DNA of 64,000 nucleotides, from assembly GCF_000718775.1 (NCBI RefSeq), contig NZ_JOCB01000033.1, positions 3,079-67,078 of the forward strand, given 5' to 3'. The notes under the pieces were generated by a model, which made no database searches, was not told where the DNA came from, and was given only the letters and a program-made list of their open reading frames with translations. Positions 46,362 through 56,891 of this stretch are shown here, in pieces; position 1 is the stretch's first letter; every line of letters begins with the position of its first letter. The position numbers and the translations under genes are program-made. This DNA is from Streptomyces sp. NRRL S-31 (GTDB taxonomy: Bacteria; Actinomycetota; Actinomycetes; Streptomycetales; Streptomycetaceae).

Positions 46362-49300
46362 GTGGTACCGCAACGGGGATGGGCGAGACGGCTGGCGGGC
46401 TATGCCTGGCGCTACCCGGCGGACGTGATCCTCGCCCTCGGCTCCTCGCTCGCCGGCATGGCGGTCATGGCCGTCGTCCCGCTGATCACCAAGGTGATCA
46501 TCGACGATGTGATCGGCGGCCACACCCGCGCCATGGCCCCCTGGGCCGGTGCCCTGGTCGGCGCGGCCGTCCTCGTCTACGTCCTCACCTACGTCCGCCG
46601 CTTCTACGGCGGCCGGCTCGCCCTGGACGTCCAGCACGACCTGCGGACCGCGATGTACGCCACGATCACCCGGCTGGACGGCCGCCGTCAGGACGAGCTG
46701 TCCACCGGGCAGGTCGTCGGCCGGGCCACCAGCGACCTCCAGCTGATCCAGGGCCTGCTCTTCATGCTCCCGATGACCATCGGGAACGTGCTGCTCTTCC
46801 TGATCTCCCTGGGGATCATGGCGTGGCTGTCACCGCCGCTGACCCTGGTCGCCCTGGCCGTCGCGCCCGCCCTCGGCTGGATCGCCAGACGCAGCCGCAG
46901 CAGGCTGCACCCCGCCACCTGGTACGCGCAGGCCCAGGCCGCCGCCGTGGCCGGCGTGGTGGACGGCGCGGTGAGCGGCGTCCGGGTGGTGAAGGGCTTC
47001 GGACAGGAGGACCAGGAGACCGGCAAGCTGCGCGAGGTCGGCCGCCGGCTGTTCGCGGGCCGCCTGCGCACGATCCGCCTGAACAGCAGGTTCACCCCGG
47101 CGCTCCAGGCCGTCCCGGCGCTCGGCCAGGTCGCCATGCTGGCCCTCGGCGGCTGGCTCGCCGTACGCGGCCACATCACGCTCGGCACCTTCGTCGCCTT
47201 CTCCACCTACCTGGCCCAGCTGGTCGGCCCGGTCCGGATGCTCGCCATGGTGCTCACCGTCGGCCAGCAGGCCCGGGCCGGCACCGAGCGCGTGCTGGAG
47301 CTGATCGACACCGAGCCGACGCTGAAGGACGGCACCAAGGAGCTGCCCGCCGACGCGCCCGCGACCGTCGAGTTCGACGACGTCTCCTTCGGCTACCACC
47401 ACGACCGCCCCGTCCTCCAAGGGCTCAGCTTCGAGATCCGGTCCGGCGAGACCCTCGCCGTCGTCGGCTCCTCCGGCTCCGGCAAGTCGACCGTCTCCCT
47501 GCTCCTGCCGCGCTTCTACGACGTCACCCACGGCGCCGTCCTGATCGGCGGCCATGACGTCCGCGAGCTGACCCTGGACTCGCTGCGGGCCGCGATCGGA
47601 CTCGTCCCCGAAGATTCGTTCCTCTTCTCGGACACCGTCCGGAACAACATCGCCTACGGCCGCCCGGACGCCACCGCGGAGGAGATCGAGGCCGCCGCCC
47701 GCGCCGCCCAGGCGGACCGTTTCATCGCCGAGCTGCCCGACGGCTACGACACCAAGGTCGGCGAACAGGGCCTCACCCTCTCCGGCGGCCAGCGCCAGCG
47801 CATCGCGCTCGCCCGCGCCCTGCTCACCGACCCGCGCCTGCTCGTCCTCGACGACGCCACCTCCGCCGTCGACGCCCGGGTGGAACACGAGATCCACGAG
47901 GCCCTCAAGCACGTCATGCGGGGCCGTACCACCCTGCTCATCGCCCACCGCCGCTCCACCCTGAACCTCGCCGACCGCATCGCCGTCCTGGACGGCGGCC
48001 GGCTCGCCGACCTCGGCACCCACGAGGAGCTCCAGGAGCGCTCCGCCCTCTACCGCCGCCTGCTCGCCGACCCGGACGAACTGGGCGGGGTCTCCCCGGG
48101 CCGCGCCCCGGCGGCCGAACCCGCCGAGGACACCTCCCTCCGCGAGGAGCTGGACGCCGAGTTCGACGCCGAGCGGGGCGTCACCCCCCGGCTGTGGACC
48201 GGCGACCGCGCACCCAGGGACCTGGCGCTCGCCGGCACCCCGGCCACCCCGGAACTGCTCGCCCAGGTCGAGGCGCTGCCCCCGGCCGACGACACCCCGG
48301 ACATCGACGAGAGCCGCGCGGTCCTGCCCGAGGACTCCTACGGCCTGCGCCGGCTGCTGCATGGCTTCCGGCTGCCCCTGCTGGTCAGCCTGCTGCTGGT
48401 CGCCGTGGACGCGGGCGCGGGCCTGCTGCTGCCGGTGCTGATCCGGCACGGCATCGACTCCGGTGTCACCAGGATGGCGACCGGCGCGGTGTGGTCCGCC
48501 TCCCTGCTCGCCCTGCTGACCGTGCTGGTGCAGTGGGCCGCGCAGATCGGCGAGACCCGGATGACCGGCCGCACCGGCGAACGCGTCCTGTACTCCCTGC
48601 GCCTGAAGATCTTCGCCCAGCTCCAGCGGCTCGGCCTGGACTACTACGAGCGCGAGCTGACCGGCCGGATCATGACCCGCATGACGACCGACGTCGACGC
48701 CCTGTCGACGTTCCTCCAGACGGGGCTGGTCACGGCGTTCGTCTCGGTCGTCACCTTCTTCGGCATCATGGTCGCCCTGCTGGTGCTCGACGTGCGGCTC
48801 GCCCTCGTCGTCTTCGCCACCCTGCCCCCGCTGGCCGTGGCCACCTTCTTCTTCCGCCGGGCCAGCGTGAAGGCGTACGAACTCGCCCGCGAGCGCGTCT
48901 CGACGGTCAACGCCGACCTCCAGGAGACCGTCGCCGGGCTGCGGATCGTGCAGGCCTTCCGGCGGGAGCGGGACGGCGGACGGCGGTTCGCCGGGCGCAG
49001 CGCGGACTACCGCCGCGCCCGCATCCGCGGCCAGCGGCTGATATCGGTCTACTTCCCGTTCGTCCAGCTGCTCTCCTCGGTCGCCGCGGCGGCCGTGCTG
49101 ATCGCGGGCGCGGGCCGGGTGGAGGCGGCCACCCTCACCACCGGCGCGCTGGTGGCCTACCTGCTCTACATCGACCTGTTCTTCGCCCCCGTCCAGCAGC
49201 TCTCCCAGGTCTTCGACGGCTACCAGCAGGCCACCGTCTCGCTGGGCCGCATCCAGGAGCTGCTGCGCGAGCCCACCTCCACGCGCTCCGCCGGCGAACC

Positions 49301-50090
49301 CCTCGACGTGCTCTCCCTGCGGGGCGACATCGCCTTCGAGGACGTGCGCTTCGCGTACGGCCCCGCGGACGCGCCCGAGGAGGCCCTGTCCGGCATCGAC
49401 CTCGCCATCCCGGCGGGGCAGACGGTGGCCTTCGTCGGCGAGACCGGCGCCGGCAAGTCGACCCTCGTCAAGCTGGTCGCGCGGTTCTACGACCCGACCG
49501 CCGGGCGGGTCACGGTCGACGGCACGGACCTGCGCGACCTGGACCTCACCGCCTACCGGCACCGGCTCGGGGTCGTGCCGCAGGAGGCGTACCTCTTCCC
49601 GGGCACCGTCCGCGACGCCATCGCCTACGGCCGTCCCGACGCCACCGACGCCGAGGTGGAGGCGGCGGCCCGGGCGGTCGGCGCGCACGAGATGATCGCC
49701 CTGCTGGAGGGCGGTTACCTGCACGAGGTCGCCGAACGCGGACGCAACCTCTCGGCGGGCCAGCGCCAGCTGATCGCCCTCGCCCGCGCCGAACTGGTCG
49801 ACCCGGACATCCTGCTCCTGGACGAGGCCACGGCCGCCCTCGACCTGGCCACCGAGGCGCAGGTCAACCAGGCCACCGACCGCCTGGCGGGCCGCCGCAC
49901 CACCCTGGTGGTCGCGCACCGGCTGACCACGGCGGCGCGCGCCGACCGGGTGGTGGTCATGGACCACGGGCGGGTCGCCGAGGACGGCACCCACGAGGAG
50001 CTGCTGGCCCGCGGCGGCCGGTACGCCGAGCTGTGGCGGACCTTCGTCGGCCGGTCGGAGCCGGAGGAGCCGGTGGGCGTGACCCGCTGA
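46362..50090 (+). CDS. Full-length ABC exporter with two fused half-transporters
   Basis: A 1242-residue exporter with membrane domain, ATPase, membrane domain, ATPase in one chain. ATPase 1 has Walker [10 protein letters not shown] (from residue 369), signature LSGGQRQR and Walker [11 protein letters not shown], with Asp in place of the catalytic Glu. ATPase 2 has Walker [10 protein letters not shown] (from residue 1026), signature LSAGQRQL and Walker [12 protein letters not shown], with the Glu kept. Each half resembles bacterial multidrug or lipid exporters usually made by two genes. GTG 46362 has AGGAAGG 7 bases upstream. The substrate is unknown. Confidence 0.92.
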   Translation: MVPQRGWARRLAGYAWRYPADVILALGSSLAGMAVMAVVPLITKVIIDDVIGGHTRAMAPWAGALVGAAVLVYVLTYVRRFYGGRLALDVQHDLRTAMYATITRLDGRRQDELSTGQVVGRATSDLQLIQGLLFMLPMTIGNVLLFLISLGIMAWLSPPLTLVALAVAPALGWIARRSRSRLHPATWYAQAQAAAVAGVVDGAVSGVRVVKGFGQEDQETGKLREVGRRLFAGRLRTIRLNSRFTPALQAVPALGQVAMLALGGWLAVRGHITLGTFVAFSTYLAQLVGPVRMLAMVLTVGQQARAGTERVLELIDTEPTLKDGTKELPADAPATVEFDDVSFGYHHDRPVLQGLSFEIRSGETLAVVGSSGSGKSTVSLLLPRFYDVTHGAVLIGGHDVRELTLDSLRAAIGLVPEDSFLFSDTVRNNIAYGRPDATAEEIEAAARAAQADRFIAELPDGYDTKVGEQGLTLSGGQRQRIALARALLTDPRLLVLDDATSAVDARVEHEIHEALKHVMRGRTTLLIAHRRSTLNLADRIAVLDGGRLADLGTHEELQERSALYRRLLADPDELGGVSPGRAPAAEPAEDTSLREELDAEFDAERGVTPRLWTGDRAPRDLALAGTPATPELLAQVEALPPADDTPDIDESRAVLPEDSYGLRRLLHGFRLPLLVSLLLVAVDAGAGLLLPVLIRHGIDSGVTRMATGAVWSASLLALLTVLVQWAAQIGETRMTGRTGERVLYSLRLKIFAQLQRLGLDYYERELTGRIMTRMTTDVDALSTFLQTGLVTAFVSVVTFFGIMVALLVLDVRLALVVFATLPPLAVATFFFRRASVKAYELARERVSTVNADLQETVAGLRIVQAFRRERDGGRRFAGRSADYRRARIRGQRLISVYFPFVQLLSSVAAAAVLIAGAGRVEAATLTTGALVAYLLYIDLFFAPVQQLSQVFDGYQQATVSLGRIQELLREPTSTRSAGEPLDVLSLRGDIAFEDVRFAYGPADAPEEALSGIDLAIPAGQTVAFVGETGAGKSTLVKLVARFYDPTAGRVTVDGTDLRDLDLTAYRHRLGVVPQEAYLFPGTVRDAIAYGRPDATDAEVEAAARAVGAHEMIALLEGGYLHEVAERGRNLSAGQRQLIALARAELVDPDILLLDEATAALDLATEAQVNQATDRLAGRRTTLVVAHRLTTAARADRVVVMDHGRVAEDGTHEELLARGGRYAELWRTFVGRSEPEEPVGVTR

Positions 50091-50200
50091 GGGATCGGGC
50101 CGGGGCGGATCGCTGACGGCCGTGCAACCATCCGACACATCCGCGCGTCCGTACAGCAGTACGGGCACGGGGGTGTGCGAGCGGTACGGGGAGGACGACA

Positions 50201-50590
50201 GTGGGCAGTGGTGCGATACGCCGGCGGATGGCGCTCGGTGCGGCCGTGCTGGCCGCGTCCGGCGCGTTGGCGCTGACGGCGACGGGGACGGCGCAGGCCG
50301 CGTCCGGCGGCTGCGGCGGGCGCGAGGTGCGGACGCTGCCGTTCAAGACCGGTGTCACCCACGTCTACAAGCGCGACGGCTACCTCTGCGCCGTCACCGT
50401 CGCCAGACACCCCGGGTCCGCCCGGACCATGTCGGTCAGCGTCCAGGCCCGGGGCAGCCGGCCGGTCGTGGACCAGGGCCGCTACAGGATCCAGGCCGGC
50501 CCGGTGACCGTGCAGGCCGGCCACCGCTGCGTCTGGATCAAGGGCGCGGTGGGCGGGTCCTCGGTCAGCTCCGGCTGGATCCTGTGCTGA
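50201..50590 (+). CDS. Small secreted protein, unknown function
   Basis: A 129-residue exported protein: signal peptide of about 33 residues (MALGAAVLAASGALALTATG, then TAQAAS) and a compact mature domain of about 95 residues. Four cysteines (in GGCGG, GYLCAV, HRCVW and the last residue) could form two disulfides. I do not recognise the family. GTG 50201 has GGGAGGA 5 bases upstream. Its stop codon is the first TGA of an 8-bp tandem repeat. Confidence 0.7.
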   Translation: MGSGAIRRRMALGAAVLAASGALALTATGTAQAASGGCGGREVRTLPFKTGVTHVYKRDGYLCAVTVARHPGSARTMSVSVQARGSRPVVDQGRYRIQAGPVTVQAGHRCVWIKGAVGGSSVSSGWILC

Positions 50591-50634
50591 GCCGCTGAGC
50601 CGCTGAGCCGCTGAGCCGCTGAGCCGCTGAGCCG
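50587..50634. repeat. 8-bp tandem repeat CTGAGCCG, six perfect copies
   Basis: Starts inside the last codons of the small secreted protein, whose TGA (50588-50590) is in the first unit. An 8-base unit moves TGA through all three frames, so the array is a stop cassette on the plus strand. Confidence 0.95.
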
Positions 50635-50742
50635 GGTCCCCGGGCCTGGTACGTGGTCCGGGGGCCCGTCAACACCCCCTGGTGGGACAGCGGTTGCTGG
50701 GATAGCTTCCGGCGCACATCCGTCTCACAGGGGAGAGTGCGC

Positions 50743-52158
50743 ATGCGCAAGGCGCTCAGATGGCTGCTCGCGCTCCTGGTGTGCGTGGGCACGCCGGGCA
50801 CGACGGCCGCCGCGGCCACCGCCGCCGCATCCGAGCCCACCGACATCAAGGACCGGCTCCTGTCGATACCCGGCATGAGCCTGATCGAGGAGAAGCCGTA
50901 CCCCGGCTACCGCTACTTCGTCCTGAACTACACCCAGCCCGTCGACCACCGCCATCCGGACCGGGGCACCTTCCGGCAGCGGATCACCGTGCTGCACCGG
51001 GACACCAGCCGTCCCACGGTCTTCTACACCAGCGGCTACAACGTCTCCACGACCCCCTCGCGCCGCGAGCCCACCCAGATCGTGGACGGCAACCAGGTCT
51101 CCCTGGAGTACCGCTTCTTCACCCCGTCCCGCCCCGACCCGGCCGACTGGTCCAAGCTCGACATCTGGCAGGCGGCGAGCGACCAGCACCGCGTGTACCG
51201 GGCGCTGAAGGGCATCTACCCCGCCAACTGGCTGGCCACCGGCGGCTCCAAGGGCGGCATGACGGCCACCTACTACGAGCGCTTCCACCCCGGTGACATG
51301 GCCGGCGTCGTCGCCTACGTGGCCCCGAACGACGTCGTGAACGACGAGGACTCGGCCTACGACCGGTTCTTCGCCCGCGTCGGCACCAAGGAGTGCCGGG
51401 ACCGGCTGAACGCCGTACAGCGCGAGGCACTCATGCGGCGCGCGCCGCTGGAGCAGCGGTACGCGCGGTACGCGGCAGACGAGGGCTACACCTTCGACAC
51501 CGTCGGCAGCCTGGACAAGGCCTACGAGGCGGTCGTCCTCGACTACGTCTGGGGCTTCTGGCAGTACAGCCTGCTGAAGGACTGCGACACGGTCCCGGCG
51601 GACGCGGCCACGGCGAGCGACGAGGAGATCTGGGACTCGGTCGACGCCATCTCCGGCTTCTCCGCCTACACCGACCAGGGCCTCGCGCAGTACACGCCGT
51701 ACTACTACCAGGCGGGCACCCAGCTGGGCGCGCCGACCATCCACTTCCCGTACATCGAGAAGCGGCTGATCCGCTACGGCTACCAGCCGCCGCGCGAGTA
51801 CGTGCCCCGCTCCGTCCCGATGCGCTTCCAGCCGGGGGCGATGCGGGACGTGGACACCTGGGTACGGCACCACGCCACGCGCATGCTCTTCGTCTACGGC
51901 CAGAACGACCCCTGGGGGTCGGAGCGCTTCCGGCTCGGCGCGGGCGCCCGTGACTCCTACGTCCTCACCGCGCCCGGCCTGAACCACGGGGCGAACGTGG
52001 CGGGCCTGGTCCCGGACCTAAGGAGCCTCGCCACGGCCCGCATCCTCGACTGGGCGGGCCTGCCGCCGGCCACCGTCGCCCAGGCCAGGCCGCTGGCCGG
52101 GTACGACGCGAAGCTGGACGTCCGGGACCCGGAACGGGAGCCCGCGCTCAGGCCCTGA
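50743..52158 (+). CDS. Secreted S37-family peptidase
   Basis: A 471-residue exported serine peptidase of family S37 (streptomycete PS-10/tripeptidyl-aminopeptidase type). Signal peptide about residues 1-27 (WLLALLVCVGTPGTTAAAAT). FVLNYTQPVDHRHPDRGTFR is the conserved N-terminal motif; the nucleophile lies in ATGGSKGGMTATYY (Ser169); YGQNDPWGSERF and LNHGANVAG carry the probable Asp and His. It should trim extracellular peptides. ATG 50743 has GGGGAG upstream; the frame is open further up. Converges on the GH3 gene. Confidence 0.9.
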   Translation: MRKALRWLLALLVCVGTPGTTAAAATAAASEPTDIKDRLLSIPGMSLIEEKPYPGYRYFVLNYTQPVDHRHPDRGTFRQRITVLHRDTSRPTVFYTSGYNVSTTPSRREPTQIVDGNQVSLEYRFFTPSRPDPADWSKLDIWQAASDQHRVYRALKGIYPANWLATGGSKGGMTATYYERFHPGDMAGVVAYVAPNDVVNDEDSAYDRFFARVGTKECRDRLNAVQREALMRRAPLEQRYARYAADEGYTFDTVGSLDKAYEAVVLDYVWGFWQYSLLKDCDTVPADAATASDEEIWDSVDAISGFSAYTDQGLAQYTPYYYQAGTQLGAPTIHFPYIEKRLIRYGYQPPREYVPRSVPMRFQPGAMRDVDTWVRHHATRMLFVYGQNDPWGSERFRLGAGARDSYVLTAPGLNHGANVAGLVPDLRSLATARILDWAGLPPATVAQARPLAGYDAKLDVRDPEREPALRP

Positions 52159-52174
52159 GCGGCTGAGCGGCCGG

Positions 52175-54070
52175 CTAGTACGTCAGCCCATGGCCGATCG
52201 GGTACAGCACCCGCGCCGGGTCGTCCGCCCGCTGCACCGGAACCGGCAGCCTCCCGCGCGGTGCCACCCGTCCGGCGATGACCCGTGCGGCGGCGCGCAG
52301 TTCGACGTCCGTCCAGCAGTACGTGGCCAGACAGGCCCGGGCGGACGGCAGGTGCGCGATGTCGTACGGGTTGCGGATCGCGACCACCGCCACCGGTCCG
52401 CCCGCCGCCAGCAGGCGCTCCACCAGCGTCCGCTGGGAGCTGTCCGCCGTCACGTTGTAGGTGGCGACGACCACCGCGTCCGCGTCCCGCGCCGCCGCGA
52501 CCGCCTTGTCGACGGTCGCGGCGGAGGGCGCCGTGCCGGTGGACAGGGCCGTGGCGGTGAACCCCAGCCCGGTCAGGGCGGCGGCCAGGACACCGGTGGG
52601 CGGGCCGGTGGTGCCGGACGGGGAGGCCGGGTCGGCGCCGACCACCAGCACCCGGGGCTCCCGGCGGCGGTCGAAGGGCAGTGTGCCGCCCTCGTTGACC
52701 AGCAGGGTCGTGGTGCGTTCGGCGATGCGGTCGGCGGTGGCCAGGTGGGACCGGGTCCCCACGGTGCGGTCGACGCCCAAGCGGCGGGTGTAGGGGTCGT
52801 CGAGCAGCCCGCGCCGGGCCTTCAGCCGCAGGATGCGCAGGATCGATTCGTCGAGCCGGGCCTCGGTCAGCTCGCCGTCCCGGACCGCCTTCAGCACCGC
52901 GTTCCAGGCCACGTCCAGCGACGGCGGGTTGAGCAGCTGGTCCACCCCGGCCTTGAGCGCGAGCACCGGCACCCGGTCGTCGCCGTACTTCGAGCGCACG
53001 CCCTGCATGCCGAGCGAGTCGGTGATCACCACCCCGTCGTAGCCGAGTTCCCCGCGCAGGATGCCGGTGAGGATCGGGCGGGACAGGGTCGCGGGGTCAC
53101 CGGAGCCGTCCAGGGCCGGGAACTGGATGTGCGCGGTCATGATGGAGTCGATCCCGGCCGCGATCGCCGCCCGGAAGGGCACGGCGTCCAGCTCCTCCCA
53201 CAGCTCCCGGCTGTGCGTGATGACCGGGAAGCCGTAGTGGCTGTCGACGGCGGTGTCCCCGTGGCCCGGGAAGTGCTTGGCGGTCGCCGCCACCCCGGCC
53301 GCCTGGTAGCCCTTCACCTCGGCGGCGACCAGCGCGGCGACCGCGTCCGGGTCGGCGCCGAAGGAGCGGACCCCGATCACCGGGTTGGCCGGGTTGACGT
53401 TGACGTCGGCGTCCGGGGCGTAGTCCTGGTTGATGCCCATCGCGCGCAGCTCGGCTCCGGAGATCCGGCCGAGGGTGCGGGCGTCGGAGCGGGAGCGGCC
53501 CGCGCTGATCGCCATCGCGCCGGGGAACAGGGTGGCGGGCTTGCCGATCCGGCAGACCGCGCCGTGCTCCTGGTCGGTGGCGATGAGCACCGGCAGGCCG
53601 CGCGGCTGGTCCAGCGCGGCCCGCTGGATGCCGTCGGACAGCTCGGCGATCTGGTGCGGGTCGCGGGTGTTGTGCGCCCACGTGAAGTAGATGATGCCGC
53701 CGACCCGGTACTTCGCGATCAGCTCGGCGGCGGTGCGGACGCCGATCTCCTTCAGGTTGGCGTCGATATCCGCCTGGTCCGGGGCGGTGGCGGAGTGGCC
53801 GTAGACCCGCATCACGAAGAGCTGGCCGACCTTCTCCTGAAGCGTCATACGGGAGATCAGGGCGCGCAGCCGGCGGTCGTCGGCCGCGTCGGGGGCGGCC
53901 TGGGCGGTCGTCGGGACGGTCAGCGCGGCGGTGAGACCCGCGGTCGCGGTGAGGACGGCGCGTCTGGACGGCCGCGCGGTGCTTCCCGTCCGCGTATCGC
54001 TTCCGCTTCCGCTTCCACTTCCGGTGCCGCTGCCCGTGTCGGTGTCGCTTCCCGTGCTGGTGTCGTGCAC
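52175..54070 (-). CDS. Tat-exported GH3 glycoside hydrolase (NagZ/beta-hexosaminidase type)
   Basis: A 631-residue secreted glycosidase. An unusual Gly/Ser/Thr/Asp-rich n-region of about 30 residues precedes a twin-arginine signal (ARPSRRAVLTATAGLTAALT). The GH3 core has KVGQLFVMRVYG, DQEHGAVCRIG, and KHFPGHGDTAVDSHYGFPVI, the last diagnostic of N-acetylhexosaminidase-type GH3 enzymes; the nucleophile lies in VVITDSLGMQGV (Asp351). A C-terminal alpha/beta sandwich follows. GTG 54070 has AAGGAG 6 bases upstream; the frame is open further. Likely acts on chitin or cell-wall amino-sugar fragments. Confidence 0.88.
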   Translation of the reverse strand: MHDTSTGSDTDTGSGTGSGSGSGSDTRTGSTARPSRRAVLTATAGLTAALTVPTTAQAAPDAADDRRLRALISRMTLQEKVGQLFVMRVYGHSATAPDQADIDANLKEIGVRTAAELIAKYRVGGIIYFTWAHNTRDPHQIAELSDGIQRAALDQPRGLPVLIATDQEHGAVCRIGKPATLFPGAMAISAGRSRSDARTLGRISGAELRAMGINQDYAPDADVNVNPANPVIGVRSFGADPDAVAALVAAEVKGYQAAGVAATAKHFPGHGDTAVDSHYGFPVITHSRELWEELDAVPFRAAIAAGIDSIMTAHIQFPALDGSGDPATLSRPILTGILRGELGYDGVVITDSLGMQGVRSKYGDDRVPVLALKAGVDQLLNPPSLDVAWNAVLKAVRDGELTEARLDESILRILRLKARRGLLDDPYTRRLGVDRTVGTRSHLATADRIAERTTTLLVNEGGTLPFDRRREPRVLVVGADPASPSGTTGPPTGVLAAALTGLGFTATALSTGTAPSAATVDKAVAAARDADAVVVATYNVTADSSQRTLVERLLAAGGPVAVVAIRNPYDIAHLPSARACLATYCWTDVELRAAARVIAGRVAPRGRLPVPVQRADDPARVLYPIGHGLTY

Positions 54071-54100
54071 GTGCGCTCCTTCCGGAGGAGAACCGCTGAA

Positions 54101-54138
54101 GGAAACTTCCAAGGAGTCACCAATATCCGGGAAGTTTC
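54101..54138. promoter_or_regulatory. Inverted repeat upstream of the GH3 gene
   Basis: GGAAACTTCC (54101-54110) and GGGAAGTTTC (54129-54138) face each other across 18 bases, ending 30 bases before the GTG. Each half is itself nearly symmetric. A GAAA-type operator is plausible; the regulator is unknown. Confidence 0.5.
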
Positions 54139-54249
54139 TTTCCGTCAAGGGACCGCACAGTAACCAGCGGGGGGCCGCCGACCGCGGACGCACGGGGCGC
54201 GCGTCCAGCTCCCGGAAGGCTCGGACGGGGGCGCGGGCGAGCCGTCATC

Positions 54250-55493
54250 ATGGCGATCATGCCCGCAGTCGACATCCCCGGTTCCAAGTCCGTCACCGCC
54301 CGCGCGCTCTTCCTCGCCGCCGCAGCCGACGGCGTCAGCACCTCGTACGGCCCCTGCGCTCCGACGACACCGAGGGCTTCGCCGAGGGCCTGATCCGGCT
54401 CGGCTACCGGGTCGGGCGCACCCCCGACGCCTGGCGGATCGACGGCCGCCCGCAAGGCCCGGCCCGCCCCGAGGCCGACGTCTTCTGCCGGGACGGCGCC
54501 ACCACCGCCCGCTTCCTGCCCACCCTGGCCGCCGCCGGCCACGGCACCTACCGCTTCGACGCCTCCCCGCAGATGCGCCGCCGCCCCCTCGGCCCGCTCA
54601 CCCGTGCCCTGCGCGACCTCGGCGTCGACCTGCGGCACGAGGAGGCCGAGGGCCACCACCCGCTCACCGTCCACGCGTCCGGCGTCGAGGGCGGCGAGGT
54701 GGTGCTGGACGCCGGCCAGTCCTCCCAGTACCTGACCGCGCTGCTGCTGCTCGGCCCGCTGACCCGCACCGGACTGCGGATCCGGGTCACCGACCTGGTG
54801 TCCGCGCCGTACGTGGAGATCACCCTCGCGATGATGCGGGCGTTCGGCGTGGACGTCGTCCGGGACGGCACGGTGTACGACGTCCCGCCCGGCGGCTACC
54901 GGGCCACCACCTACCCGATCGAGCCGGACGCCTCCACCGCGAGCTACTTCTTCGCCGCGGCGGCCGTCACCCCGGGCCGCGAGATCACCGTGCCCGGCCT
55001 CGGCGCGGGCGCGCTCCAGGGCGACCTGGGGTTCGTGGAGGTGCTGCGCCGGATGGGCGCGGAGGTCACCGTCGCCGAGGACCGCACGACCGTACGCGGC
55101 ACCGGCGAACTGCGCGGCCTGACCGTGAACATGCGGGACATCTCCGACACCATGCCGACCCTGGCCGCGATCGCGCCGTTCGCCTCCGGACCGGTCCGCA
55201 TCGAGGACGTCGGCAACACCCGGGTGAAGGAGTGCGACCGTCTGGAGGCCTGCGCGGAGAACCTGCGGCGGCTCGGCATCGGCGTGAGCACCGGCCCGGA
55301 CTGGATCGAGATCCGGCCCGGCACGCCCGCGCCCGGCGTCGGCATCAAGTCCTTCGGTGACCACCGCATCGTGATGTCCTTCGCCGTCGCCGCCCTGCGC
55401 ACACCCGGTCTGACCTACGACGACCCCGGCTGCGTCCGCAAGACGTTCCCCGGCTTCCACGAGGCGTTCGCGGCGCTGCCCGCCGCCGGCTGA
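54250..55493 (+). pseudogene. EPSP synthase-like gene split by a frameshift
   Basis: Resembles 3-phosphoshikimate 1-carboxyvinyltransferase (AroA), about 414 residues if read through. The start ATG 54250 gives MAIMPAVDIPGSKSVTARAL, with the PGSKS substrate motif, to about residue 30 (DGVST). The frame then fails: from 54342 the expected RPLRSDDTEGFAEG continues in another frame, as if one C were missing from AGCACCTCG. The rest is intact to 55493: AGQSSQYLTALLLLGPL, GNTRVKECDRLEA and FGDHRIVMSFAVAAL match the family. It may be a true pseudogene, a sequencing error at a C-run, or a recoding site. It would be a paralogue of the housekeeping aroA. Confidence 0.8.
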
Positions 55494-55529
55494 CGGCGGC
55501 CGGGTCCGGGGTCGGGCGGTCCGCGCCGC

Positions 55530-56777
55530 TCAGGGCCCGGCCGGCTCCGCCGCCGGGGCGTCGCCGCCCCGCAGTCCGGGGGTCGTGGTGGCGACGCCGG
55601 CCACCGCCAGCACGCACAGCACGCCCCCGGTCACCAGGGCGGTCGCGCCGGAGGTCCAGCCGGCGAGCAGACCGCCGCGCACGTTGCCGAGGCTCGGGCC
55701 CGCCTGGCCGACGATCTGCTCGGCCGCGGTGACCCGGCCCAGCAGCGCGTCCGGGGTGCGGGTCTGCACGATCGTGGAGCGGGCGACCACCGCCGTGGCG
55801 TCCGCCGCCCCGGCGACCACCAGCAGCGCCAGACCGGCCCAGGCGCTGGTCGCGAGGCCGAAGAGGACCAGCGCCACGCCCCAGGCGGCGGACGCGCACA
55901 GCATCACCGGACCCGGCCGCCCGAGCCGGGTCAGCGAGCCGGACAGCGCGGTCGCCGCGACACCGCCCACCGCGAGCGCCGACAGGAACAGCCCGAGGGT
56001 GCGCGGGTCGCCGCCGAACCGCTCGTCGTTGACCAGCGGGAACAGGCTCACCGGGAACGACAGCACGGTGGCGGCCAGGTCGGTGATCAGCGCACCGCGC
56101 ACCACCCGGTGCCCGGTCAGGAACCGCAGCCCGTCCAGCGCGCCGCCCAGCCCCGGCCGCGACGGCTCGCCCTCGGGCGGCAGCGCGGGCAGCCCGAAGG
56201 CGCCGTAGAAGGAGAGGCCGAAGCTCAGGGCGTCCAGCAGGTAGCAGACGCCGATGCCGAACCAGCCCAGCAGCACCCCGGCCAGCGCGGGCCCGAGCAG
56301 CATCATCGCCTGCCCGCCGACCTGTTGCAGCGCCAGCCCGGCGGCCACCTGCTCCTTGGGCAGCAGACGCGGCAGGAACACCCCGGCGGCCGGGGCGCCG
56401 AGCGCGCCGAAGGCCGACTGCGCGGCGACCAGCGACAGCACCCCGGCCACCGGGACCCGCCCGGTGAAGCCCTGCGCCGCGAGCGCCAGGGAGCAGACCG
56501 CCTGGCCGACGGTGGCCGTCAGGTAGACCCGCCGCCGGTCGGCCCGGTCCGCCCAGGCCCCGGCGAACAGTCCGAACACCACCAGCGGCAGCGCCTGCGC
56601 GAGCCCCACCGCGCCGGTCCAGGCGGTGCTGCGGGTGGTGTCCCACACCTGGTACATGACCGTCACCATGGTCATGAACCCGCCCAGCACGGACACGGTC
56701 CGGCCGATCAGCAGCCGCCGGAAGACGGGGGAGGTGCGCAGCGGCCGTACGTCGATGAGCGAGCGGCTGAGACTCAT
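55530..56777 (-). CDS. MFS exporter
   Basis: A 415-residue major facilitator with about 12 membrane segments, of the enterobactin-exporter/macrolide-efflux-like type. The loop 2-3 motif is AGAWADRADRRRVYLTATVG; other segments are VFGLFAGAW, GPALAGVLLGWFGIGVCYLL and LGRVTAAEQIVGQAGPSLGN. The substrate is unknown. ATG 56777 begins the conserved MSLSRSLIDVRPLR; no strong ribosome-binding site is seen, and the frame extends to 56795. Converges on the frameshifted EPSP-synthase-like gene. Confidence 0.88.
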   Translation of the reverse strand: MSLSRSLIDVRPLRTSPVFRRLLIGRTVSVLGGFMTMVTVMYQVWDTTRSTAWTGAVGLAQALPLVVFGLFAGAWADRADRRRVYLTATVGQAVCSLALAAQGFTGRVPVAGVLSLVAAQSAFGALGAPAAGVFLPRLLPKEQVAAGLALQQVGGQAMMLLGPALAGVLLGWFGIGVCYLLDALSFGLSFYGAFGLPALPPEGEPSRPGLGGALDGLRFLTGHRVVRGALITDLAATVLSFPVSLFPLVNDERFGGDPRTLGLFLSALAVGGVAATALSGSLTRLGRPGPVMLCASAAWGVALVLFGLATSAWAGLALLVVAGAADATAVVARSTIVQTRTPDALLGRVTAAEQIVGQAGPSLGNVRGGLLAGWTSGATALVTGGVLCVLAVAGVATTTPGLRGGDAPAAEPAGP

Positions 56778-56891
56778 GAGCGGAGGCGGGCGCACGGCCC
56801 CGGCTGCGGGATCACCGGGGGAGGCTACCCGGGTACGGACCCGCGGGCCAGCGAATTGAGGGCCCGGGCCGCCCCGACGCCCCGGCTCCGG

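Noticed and set aside
50587..50634. CRISPR-like array
   Set aside because: Units are 8 bases with no spacers and there are no cas genes.
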